Part shown: positions 58,166 to 64,000 of the stretch, piece after piece | Layout: every line of letters starts with the position of its first letter | Numbering within the stretch: the stretch's first letter is position 1 | NCBI GenBank assembly: GCA_963841705.1 | Contig: CAWJDY010000075.1 | Location: 17,979-81,978, forward strand | Length of the DNA stretch: 64,000 nucleotides | Reading direction: 5' to 3' | Origin: VAZQ01 sp963841705 | GTDB lineage: Bacteria; Pseudomonadota; Alphaproteobacteria; Rhizobiales; Xanthobacteraceae | Notes under the pieces: generated by a model | Told to the model about the DNA's origin: nothing | Databases searched by the model: none | Seen by the model: only the letters and a program-made list of their open reading frames with translations | Made by a program: the position numbers and the translations under genes

Positions 58166-59224
58166 ATGCGCCGCGGGCTGATCGCGCAGTCGCGGGCGGA
58201 GCTGCCCGATGCAGTGCTCGATGCGCGCATCGCGCGTATACGCGCCGCAATGGAAGAGGAAGGGCTAGATGCGCTCCTCCTCTACACCAACAATACGCGC
58301 CCCGCGGCAGTGTCCTGGCTGACCGGGTTCGTGCCGTACTGGTCGGAGGCGCTGCTGATCCTTGCCGGCGGCGGACTCCCGGTGCTGGTCGCGGCGCTCA
58401 CCTATCGCGTGAAGAGCTGGATCGAGCGAACGAGCCGTCTTGCCGATGTGCTGCACACCCCTCGCATTGGGCTCGAAGCGGCGCGGGTAATCGCAGCGCG
58501 TCAAGCCGATGCGCGGGTCGGCGTTCCCGATCTTCAGGCGCTGCCCGGCGGCATCGACGATGACCTGCGGGTGGGCGGGCCGCGCCTCGACGTGGGCGAC
58601 GCGAGCGCGCTGTTCGCGCGCGTGCGCGCGCGTGCCGATCCCCCCGAGATCGCGTTTGCCGCGCGGGCAAGCGCGATCGCGCAACGCGCGCTGGCGCTGC
58701 CGCGCGGCGACTGTCTCGCCGCGATGATCGCAGCGGCCGAGCGCGAGGCGCGCTCGCTGGGCGCCGAGGAGATCTATGTCGCAGCCGCGCCTGATCTTGC
58801 GCGCGATCACCGGCTGCGACGGATGGAGGGAAACGAAGCGCGGCTCGGCCGCAGCTTCGCATTGCGCGCAACGGTGGCATACAGGGGCACGTGGATCCGG
58901 CTGGTACGCACGTTTGCGGAGCCGAAGCTCGTCGATGAGGCCGGGCGCGCAACCGCTGCAGCGGTCGCCCGGCTTCCCGATGCCGGCGGCTTTGCCGGGT
59001 TTGATTCGTGGCTCATCGAGGGTTGCCGCATTGCCCAGCCGCTCGACCCGCTCGCGGGTTCGCGGGTGAATCAGTGTGAAGGATTGGCCGCAGGCGCGCT
59101 CGTCTCGGTGCAGGGCCGACTGGCTGTCGACGGTCTATCAATTCTCGTCGGCGCGCCCGCGCTCCTCGGCGCGCCGGGTGAAGCTGCGAGCCTGCTCGTG
59201 CATCCGAGCTTTGACGATACGTAG
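58166..59224 (+). CDS. Diverged creatinase/prolidase-fold protein
   Basis: A 352-residue protein. The N-terminal creatinase domain is clear: RIARIRAAMEEEGLDALLLY then TNNTRPAAVSWLTGFVPYWS. The C-terminal half follows the pita-bread pattern only loosely (EARLGRSFALRATVAYRGTW; GFDSWLIEGCRIAQPLDPL) with none of the five M24 metal ligands identifiable. It probably is a non-peptidase partner or paralogue of the protein encoded just upstream; the two could form a heteromer. ATG 58166 is chosen since the open frame before it is a dispersed repeat. Confidence 0.75.
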   Translation: MRRGLIAQSRAELPDAVLDARIARIRAAMEEEGLDALLLYTNNTRPAAVSWLTGFVPYWSEALLILAGGGLPVLVAALTYRVKSWIERTSRLADVLHTPRIGLEAARVIAARQADARVGVPDLQALPGGIDDDLRVGGPRLDVGDASALFARVRARADPPEIAFAARASAIAQRALALPRGDCLAAMIAAAEREARSLGAEEIYVAAAPDLARDHRLRRMEGNEARLGRSFALRATVAYRGTWIRLVRTFAEPKLVDEAGRATAAAVARLPDAGGFAGFDSWLIEGCRIAQPLDPLAGSRVNQCEGLAAGALVSVQGRLAVDGLSILVGAPALLGAPGEAASLLVHPSFDDT

Positions 59225-59240
59225 AGGGTGATCCCGTCTC

Positions 59241-59277
59241 GCAGGGCGAGGCAGTGGGTACCCCCACTCGCCCCTGC
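59241..59277. repeat. GGGCGAG...CTCGCCCCTG palindrome between convergent genes
   Basis: GCAGGGCGAGGCAGTGGGTA then CCCCCACTCGCCCCTGC. Arms of the GTAGGGGCG family surround a CAGTGGGTACCCCCAC core, another core type. It is located between convergent genes and could end both transcripts. Confidence 0.65.
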
Positions 59278-59289
59278 GAAACAGCTTGA

Positions 59290-59910
59290 TCAAGCCGTCC
59301 TTGTTGCCGTAGGGGTGGTCGGCGCGGTCGGTGTCGCATTGCGCGCATGCAGCGCGATGGCGATCATGGACGAGCCGCCGAACAGCATGTTGATGCCGAC
59401 GAGGAGACCGAGCGCCCAGGCGGCGGTGCCGGGGAGGCCGGCAAAGATGATGGCGGCGAGGATGAGATCGATGATGCCGCTGAAGAGCATCCACCCCCAT
59501 TGTCCCGTGAGCTCGCGCTTGTGCTCGATGGCATACATGATGGAGAGGATGCCCTCGATGATGAAGAACGCGATCAGCAGGAGGGTGAGCGAGATGGCGC
59601 CACTCACCGGCCACGCGAGCAGTACAAGTCCCGCCGCAATGCCAAGGATGGCGGAGAGGAGCGACCACCAGAAGCCGGGAGCATGGCGTGCGCCAAAAGT
59701 GGTGATGAGGCCGGCGATACCGCTGATGAGAAAAAGCCAGCCGAGGAAGATGGTAATGCCGATGGTGGCGAGCGGCGGGATGATGATCGCCAGAATGCCG
59801 AGGATAACGAGGATGATGCCCTCGATCAGAAACAATTTCCAGTGCTCGCGCACGGCCTGCGAGAGCGCGCTCTGGAACTGACTCAGATTACTGCTCGGTG
59901 TGGTTGACAT
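59290..59910 (-). CDS. HdeD/DUF308 family membrane protein
   Basis: A 206-residue protein with six transmembrane helices in three hairpins (FLIEGIILVILGILAIIIPP; FLGWLFLISGIAGLITTFG; ILGIAAGLVLLAWPVSGAIS; LLLIAFFIIEGILSIMYAIE, ...), each with the GxxxILxP-like pattern of the DUF308 repeat. HdeD is linked to acid resistance in Escherichia coli; the alphaproteobacterial members have no set role. GGGAGG lies six bases before ATG 59910. The C-terminal tail is Thr/Pro/Ala-rich. Confidence 0.92.
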   Translation of the reverse strand: MSTTPSSNLSQFQSALSQAVREHWKLFLIEGIILVILGILAIIIPPLATIGITIFLGWLFLISGIAGLITTFGARHAPGFWWSLLSAILGIAAGLVLLAWPVSGAISLTLLLIAFFIIEGILSIMYAIEHKRELTGQWGWMLFSGIIDLILAAIIFAGLPGTAAWALGLLVGINMLFGGSSMIAIALHARNATPTAPTTPTATRTA

Positions 59911-60159
59911 GACTGACCTCCCGGGGACTTGGTCCCCCCTGTCACTACAGCAAGAATGTAGAATTAGTATAACAGCATCACGCGTCAGCCGCCACGGCCG
60001 GTAACCGTATTTTCAGTCGTCAGCTCCGCGTAAGTGGACGATCCCAGTAAGCCGCGAGCGCATGAGGCAACGCGGTCTCGCTTCAATCACCGGCGGCGCG
60101 AACACAGGCGCGCCGCATAGAGTGGGCGTGACGCCGGAGGGACAGAAGCGTTGGCAGCG

Positions 60160-60294
60160 CTAGCCGCCGAGCCACGAAGCGATGTCATAGAGGACAGCGC
60201 CGATGACACAAGCAGCAAGCGCTGCCCAGACCATGCTGAGCAGCACCGCCGCGTTCGCGCGCTCTATTAGATGCTTGTCGATGAGATGAGCCAT
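60160..60294 (-). CDS. Small single-pass membrane protein, 44 residues
   Basis: ATG 60294 (GGAG eight bases before) encodes MAHLIDKHLIERANAAVLLS, then MVWAALAACVIGAVLYDIAS and WLGG. A polar N-terminus, one clean transmembrane helix and a conserved-looking D-x-x-x-WLG end. I recall similar short proteins in Bradyrhizobium but cannot name a family. It stands alone between hdeD and the amidohydrolase gene; the 250 bases between it and hdeD show nothing further. Confidence 0.55.
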   Translation of the reverse strand: MAHLIDKHLIERANAAVLLSMVWAALAACVIGAVLYDIASWLGG

Positions 60295-60429
60295 GGCAAC
60301 AACTCCAGCCCAAATCTATAACTGCACAAGCACACGTTCCAACACGAAGAAGGCAAAGCAGGGTTGCGGGACATGCGTGGCTCGCGTTGCACGTTTACGC
60401 GCGCTTTATGGTGCGCGAAGCGGTCGTTC

Positions 60430-60531
60430 GTAGGGGCAACCCATGGGTCGCCCCGGGCAACGCAGTGCGTCGCCCCTACAGCGTTGCGTTGTGTATCGCT
60501 TGCAGGGGCGGGTTTGAAACCCGCCCCTGCA
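60430..60531. repeat. Two stacked GTAGGGGCG-family units upstream of the amidohydrolase gene
   Basis: Unit one (60430-60479) has GTAGGGGCAACCCATGGGTC at the left and GCAGTGCGTCGCCCCTAC at the right: two different cores fused head to tail between one pair of outer arms. Unit two (60501-60531) is a perfect palindrome around GGTTTGAAACC. They lie 37-139 bases before the ATG at 60569. Confidence 0.75.
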
Positions 60532-60568
60532 GGACGTAAGGGACCACCTTACGCGAGAGGAAAAGAGC

Positions 60569-61531
60569 ATGCTGCAACAGCCGAAATGTCCGGTCATCGC
60601 GCTGGAGGAACACTACTGGGACAAGGAGCTGGCTGCGCGCTTTGTCGGCGGCGAAGGGGTGCGCGATGCCGATATGCTCAAGCGCCTCTATGATCTCGCT
60701 GAGATCAGGTTGCGCGAGATGGACGAGGCCGGGATTGACATGCAGATCCTCTCCCATGGCGCGCCGTCGGCGCAGAAGCTTTCCGGCGATGATGCGGTAG
60801 AGTTGACCCGGCGGGTCAATGACCGCCTGCATGCCGCGGTAAGCGCCAACCCCAAGCGCTTCGGCGCCTTCGCGGCTCTGCCCACGAGCGATCCCAAGGC
60901 CGCGGCGGACGAGGTCGAGCGAACCACGAAACTTGGCTTCAAGGGGCCGATGATCCATGGGCTCGCGAACGGCAGCTTCCTCGATGACAAGCGGTTCTGG
61001 CCAATCTTCGAGCGCGCGCAGGCACTCGACGTACCGGTCTATTTGCATCCCGCCGTGCCGCACCCAGGGGTGATGGACGCCTACTACAAGGAGTACATGA
61101 AGGATTTTCCCATGGTCATCCGCGCCGCCTGGGGCTTCACGGTCGAGACTGCCACGGCGGCCATCCGGCTGGTGCTCAGCGGCGTGTTCGACGCCTATCC
61201 ACGGCTCAAGATCGTGCTGGGGCATCTCGGCGAGACGCTGCCGTTCCTGCTCTGGCGCATCGATCAGGCGCTCTCACGTCCCGGCGGCAAGGCGCTCAGC
61301 TTCCGCCAGCTGTTCTGCGAACATTTCTTCATTACGACCAGCGGGAATTTCTCCAACCCCGCGCTCCTGTGCTGCGTGATGGAGGTCGGCATCGACCGCA
61401 TTCTGTTTGCCGTGGACTGGCCCTTCGTGCCCAACAGGCCGGCGATGGAATGGATCAAGTCGGTCCCGCTCTGCGACGAGGACAAGATCAAGATTCTCAG
61501 CGGCAACGCTAAGCGGCTGTTCCGGCTGTGA
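60569..61531 (+). CDS. Amidohydrolase family 2 (ACMSD/resorcylate decarboxylase-like)
   Basis: A 320-residue TIM-barrel metal enzyme. The first strand carries VIALEEHYWDK (Glu-Glu-His metal site), then DMQILSHGAPS, the HPAVPHPGVMDAYYKEY loop with a metal His, KIVLGHLGETLPFLLWRIDQ and the terminal Asp in RILFAVDWPFVPNRPAMEW. This pattern fits non-oxidative decarboxylases such as gamma-resorcylate decarboxylase or aminocarboxymuconate-semialdehyde decarboxylase. ATG 60569 with AGAGGAAAAG before it. Followed by an intrinsic terminator. Likely part of aromatic-acid metabolism. Confidence 0.92.
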   Translation: MLQQPKCPVIALEEHYWDKELAARFVGGEGVRDADMLKRLYDLAEIRLREMDEAGIDMQILSHGAPSAQKLSGDDAVELTRRVNDRLHAAVSANPKRFGAFAALPTSDPKAAADEVERTTKLGFKGPMIHGLANGSFLDDKRFWPIFERAQALDVPVYLHPAVPHPGVMDAYYKEYMKDFPMVIRAAWGFTVETATAAIRLVLSGVFDAYPRLKIVLGHLGETLPFLLWRIDQALSRPGGKALSFRQLFCEHFFITTSGNFSNPALLCCVMEVGIDRILFAVDWPFVPNRPAMEWIKSVPLCDEDKIKILSGNAKRLFRL

Positions 61532-61559
61532 AACGCGGGTCGCGAGATACAGCCAAAGA

Positions 61560-61597
61560 AAAGCCCCGGCCTGGTTCAGTCGGGCGACCGGGGCTTT
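61560..61597 (+). terminator. Intrinsic terminator of the amidohydrolase gene
   Basis: AAAGCCCCGG (61560-61569) pairs with CCGGGGCTTT (61588-61597) with an 18-base loop that can pair further, then TGTCT. It begins 29 bases after the stop codon. Confidence 0.75.
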
Positions 61598-61715
61598 GTC
61601 TCTGAGCGGCCGCGCGCGGTGGCGCACAGAGATACCCCATAGTAGGTCCTCGCCCCGGTTTCGACAACCGCACCGCAGCAAATCCGTTGCGCTGTTGCAT
61701 TTTTGCCAGCCCACG

Positions 61716-61791
61716 TCGGGTTTGAAACCAGCCCCAACCGCCTCGTAGGGCGCATTAGCGCAGCGCCAGGGAAGCGTAATCCGCGCAGCGG
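61716..61791. repeat. Adjacent GGTTTGAAACC half-unit and GTAGGGCGCATTAGCG repeat
   Basis: GTCGGGTTTGAAACCAGCCC (degenerate GGTTTGAAACC core, about 61716-61738) followed by GTAGGGCGCATTAGCGCAGC ... GCGTAATCCGCGC (61747-61791). Members of two separate families abut. The remainder of 61598-61924 shows no gene. Confidence 0.6.
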
Positions 61792-61924
61792 AGCGCCCAA
61801 CGGCCACTCTCAAGAAAATGCAACAAGAAAGTGGAATGATTTCAGGAACTTTTCGCGGACAACAGCGTTGAAATGTGTTTTTACGCCACAGGGTCGGGGA
61901 AGGCAGCAACCAACACATCCTGGC

Positions 61925-62104
61925 ATGCGGATCGACATCTATCAGGAACGGGCCAGCGAGTGTCTTCGCCTCGCCTCGGACTCCCCTGACATGGATGATC
62001 GGAGGGCCCTGCGGGAACTCGCCCTGTGCTGGCTGCGGCTCTCCGACCGTGCAGAGGAGTTTCGCAACCATGCCGAGGACGATGCGCCCTTCCGCGCCGC
62101 CTGA
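61925..62104 (+). CDS. Small helical protein, 59 residues
   Basis: MRIDIYQERASECLRLASDS followed by PDMDDRRALRELALCWLRLS and DRAEEFRNHAEDDA. The pattern Y-x-x-R-A-x-E-C-x-x-L-A...L-x-x-L-A-x-x-W-x-x-L occurs in tiny cytosolic proteins of Bradyrhizobium-like bacteria. The ATG is given by the start of that pattern; no good ribosome-binding site is seen. It overlaps the next gene, which carries the same pattern, by 35 bases in another frame. Function unknown. Confidence 0.6.
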   Translation: MRIDIYQERASECLRLASDSPDMDDRRALRELALCWLRLSDRAEEFRNHAEDDAPFRAA

Positions 62105-62348
62105 GCTGGGCGCGCAGAGACGGCGCACGAATCATTACATCAATCCGAGCGAGGAGTTTCGCCGGCATGCCGTCGAGTGCCAGCGCATGGCGAAATTCAC
62201 GCGTGATCGCGAAAGCAGGGAAACCTGGAACCGCCTTGCCCAGCGATGGACCGAATGCGCCGAGCGGTTCCAGCATGAGCGCGAAGCCGTTCATCGCCCG
62301 CCGTTGCGCTATCGCAAACCCGCGCGCGGCTGGGCCGCCAATCATTAG
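62070..62348 (+). CDS. Small helical protein, 92 residues, paralogue of preceding
   Basis: After a basic N-terminus (MPRTMRPSAPPELGAQRRRT) comes NPSEEFRRHAVECQRMAKFT and RDRESRETWNRLAQRWTECA, the same helical motif as the preceding small protein (EFRRHAxEC...W-x-x-L-A-x-x-W). GAGGAG lies ten bases before ATG 62070. The overlap with the upstream gene indicates translational coupling. The C-terminus is basic. No function is known for this motif. Confidence 0.65.
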   Translation: MPRTMRPSAPPELGAQRRRTNHYINPSEEFRRHAVECQRMAKFTRDRESRETWNRLAQRWTECAERFQHEREAVHRPPLRYRKPARGWAANH

Positions 62349-62395
62349 GATCGATAAAGATCAATCGTAGGGGTTAGGCTCCTCGGAACCACCGC

Positions 62396-62438
62396 TTGTC
62401 TCCGGGGGGGCGAGGCCGAGGCATGGTCTCGCCCCTAG
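62396..62438. repeat. Degenerate GGGGCGAG...CTCGCCCCTAG unit
   Basis: GGGGGGGCGAGGCCGAGGCA then TGGTCTCGCCCCTAG, a damaged GTAGGGGCG unit in the gap between the small-protein pair and the convergent HtrA-like gene. Confidence 0.55.
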
Positions 62439-62495
62439 ATCCGCACCACCCAATCAAGCCGATGCAAGGGGCGCCCTATGAAACTCTTGTGAGCA

Positions 62496-63470
62496 TCAGT
62501 GCAGGCTGGGACCCTTGAGGAAGCGATTACGATCGCCGGAGGCAACGCGCACCTCGAAGGTGCGTCCGTCGCGGTGGATCATTAGCGGCACTTCCACCCC
62601 GGCCTTGCCGAGCGACCATACCTTGCGGAAAAAGCCGGCGAGGTCGCTGACTTTGGTCCCGGCAACGGCGAGCACGATGTCGCCGGTGCGCAGATTGGCG
62701 CGGCGCGACGGGCCACCGTCGGACACCCGCGCGACGACGACCTTGTCGTCCACCTCGGTGGCGTTGAGCCCCAACCAAGGCCGCGCCGGACGGTTGGGGC
62801 GACCGAGAGTGAGAAGATCCTCGAGTATCGGCTTGAGAATGTCGATGGGCACGATCATGTTGAGCGGCTCGACCTGACCCTCCCCGCGCGCCTGCTGTAC
62901 CTGCAGGGAACCGATACCGAGCAGGTCGCCGTCGTGCCCGATCATCGCGGTGCCGCCCCAGAACGGATGCGCGGGCACGGTGAAGATTGCCTCGTCCAGC
63001 ACGTACTCCCAGTTACCGGCAAATTCCTGCTTGGCGGCAATGCGGGCCGCGACGGAATGCCTGCGCCCGCCCGCGCCCGCGACTACCACGGGATCGCCGA
63101 CCTTGGTGTCGCGCGACTGCCCAATCGGCATCACCGGCAGATCGAGCCGCGCCAATGCCTGCACGAGCCCGAAGCCAGTCTCCTGATCGTAGGCGAGGAC
63201 ATGGCCCGGGACGGGCGGCCCCTCGGCGGGATGAAGCCAGATGGTCTGCGCCTCGGTGACGAGATAGCCGATGGTGAGGATGACGCCGTCGCGAATGAGG
63301 ACACCGTTGCCCGCCCGTTCGGTGCCCAGCGTCTCGGCCGTGAACGCATCCCCGGGGATGATGGCGCGCAGCCCGACCACGCAGGTCAAAGCTTCGTCCA
63401 GATCGTAGTCGTAGTGCTCGGGCTTGGGCTGGACCGCAAGCGGCATCTCCCAATCGGTAGAGGACGACAT
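62496..63470 (-). CDS. HtrA-like S1C/PDZ protein without a catalytic triad
   Basis: A 324-residue protein with a trypsin-like fold (about 30-215) and a C-terminal PDZ domain (about 225-315: PWLGLNATEVDDKVVVARVS, GGPSRRANLRTGDIVLAVAG). All three catalytic positions are altered: the His motif reads GVILTIGYLVTEAQ instead of ILTNxHVV, the Asp motif YDQETGFGLVQA instead of D-x-x-TDLAV, and the Ser motif HPFWGGTAMIG instead of GNSGGPL. It is thus expected to be a non-proteolytic, ligand- or protein-binding protein. No signal peptide follows ATG 63470, so it is probably cytosolic. GGAG precedes the start. Confidence 0.85.
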   Translation of the reverse strand: MSSSTDWEMPLAVQPKPEHYDYDLDEALTCVVGLRAIIPGDAFTAETLGTERAGNGVLIRDGVILTIGYLVTEAQTIWLHPAEGPPVPGHVLAYDQETGFGLVQALARLDLPVMPIGQSRDTKVGDPVVVAGAGGRRHSVAARIAAKQEFAGNWEYVLDEAIFTVPAHPFWGGTAMIGHDGDLLGIGSLQVQQARGEGQVEPLNMIVPIDILKPILEDLLTLGRPNRPARPWLGLNATEVDDKVVVARVSDGGPSRRANLRTGDIVLAVAGTKVSDLAGFFRKVWSLGKAGVEVPLMIHRDGRTFEVRVASGDRNRFLKGPSLH

Positions 63471-64000
63471 CGAGTTACTCCATTCGAGCGGGCACTCGAA
63501 ACACCGTGCGCGCAAGAAAATGTCGGGCCAACACGCACGACCCCCGTTTTGCCGCGAAGCTCCTTTCGCCGTGACGGGAATCGACTTGGTTTCGCAACAT
63601 TCTTACGCGGTTTTCGCAAGCTTGTCTCTTGGGCGACAAGGTCTACAAGACCCGCACCGAAGCCGATAACGAGATGAAGACAGTTACGGTCTGCAGCAAC
63701 TAACGTTAGAGAGATGCAGGGCCGGGTTTCAAACTCGCCCCTACCGGCCGGTGGGCGCAAAGGAGGATGCAGCATCCGGCCATTTTGGTGTTATCACCGG
63801 TTTCGACCTTGCCGGCGAAGCTGCATGGGGGACGGCGGTGAGGACGACCGTCAGAAGCCGATCAGGGATGTTCTTGGCGATGCCAAACCCCTCTGCCGGT
63901 CCATGCCCACCGAATTGTGAGAGGTGTGGCCCGCACGGACACAGTGCAGGGGGAGGCCAGGCAAATCGCGGGGCGGGACGGCGTAGTTTAACGCTCTGTT
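63471..64000. other. Window-end region with a gene-tail fragment and repeat
   Basis: No full gene is supported. A frame ending at TAA 63703 encodes ACLLGDKVYKTRTEADNEM then KTVTVCSN, which reads like the tail of a protein but has no good start. A GTAGGGGCG-family half-unit lies at 63717-63744 (CAGGGCCGGGTTTCAAACTC then GCCCCTAC). The last 250 bases show nothing I recognise. Confidence 0.35.

Noticed and set aside
5850..63750. Clustered intergenic repeats as a CRISPR array
   Set aside because: Units are single or in groups of two or three, palindromic, of several families and not separated by uniform spacers; no cas genes are present.
63714..63920. 68-codon plus-strand ORF near the window end
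   Set aside because: Its first 14 codons are a dispersed repeat and the rest is Arg/Cys-rich with no resemblance to a protein family.

Overview
The window is high-GC chromosomal DNA from an alphaproteobacterium, most likely of the Rhizobiales/Hyphomicrobiales (Bradyrhizobium or Xanthobacteraceae type). Evidence: a C4-pathway 5-aminolevulinate synthase; an F0 ATP synthase operon with atpI and split b'/b subunits; the gene order coxB-coxA-ctaB-coxF-like-ctaG-coxC-DUF983-surf1-thrC-M16 protease-GNAT; bacterial NHEJ genes (ku, ligD); and many dispersed palindromic intergenic repeats of the kinds common in this order. No tRNA, rRNA, CRISPR, insertion sequence or prophage was recognised.

Layout. 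1-9 kb: the end of a pirin gene, ligD, dxs, a small basic DUF6496-type protein, a TlyA-type rRNA methyltransferase and an RlmD/TrmA-type m5U methyltransferase. 8.5-12 kb: small hypothetical genes, a formyltransferase remnant, repeats and miaA. 12-17 kb: a catabolic trio (molybdenum hydroxylase large subunit, alpha/beta hydrolase, flavin monooxygenase). 17-20.9 kb: nucleotide-sugar dehydrogenase, ku and several very small genes. 20.9-25.5 kb: a minus-strand catabolic operon (IlvD/Edd dehydratase, dienelactone-hydrolase-like, isochorismatase-like, HsaA-type oxygenase), divergent from hemA. 26.9-33 kb: an AbrB-family membrane protein, a CrbS-like hybrid kinase fused to a symporter domain, its LuxR-type regulator, and a broken symporter gene beside it. 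33-37.8 kb: YjbQ and an exported protein, then atpI-B-E-F'-F and a broken HAD hydrolase. 37.8-49 kb: lipoprotein, acetyltransferase, M16 protease, threonine synthase and the aa3 cytochrome oxidase cluster on the minus strand. 49.3-64 kb: IalB, TldD, PAN-domain protein, Kef-type antiporter, a set of small-molecule enzymes (cupin, AhpD/CMD, Ldh2, two creatinase-fold proteins, HdeD, amidohydrolase), tiny genes and a degenerate HtrA-like protein.

Functional links. The respiratory theme is strong: ALAS supplies heme, CtaB, CtaG and Surf1 mature the oxidase, and the atp operon encodes F0. LigD and Ku form the two-component NHEJ machine although they lie 15 kb apart. The CrbS/CrbR-like pair is probably an acetate/carbon-responsive two-component system.

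The most notable non-standard signals are: (i) a modular palindrome family with a constant GTAGGGGCG arm and interchangeable cores, often at 3' ends of convergent genes; (ii) repeats that have invaded coding ends, notably a repeat-coded C-terminal tail of about 59 residues on CtaG; (iii) several proteins keeping the fold but losing catalytic residues (DLH-like, HtrA-like, two creatinase-fold proteins, a HAD gene also carrying an in-frame stop); (iv) a possible FNR/FixK box ahead of hemA; (v) two tandem duplications and a start-site-sequestering hairpin ahead of the molybdenum hydroxylase. I did not find a clear novel defence or biosynthetic system.
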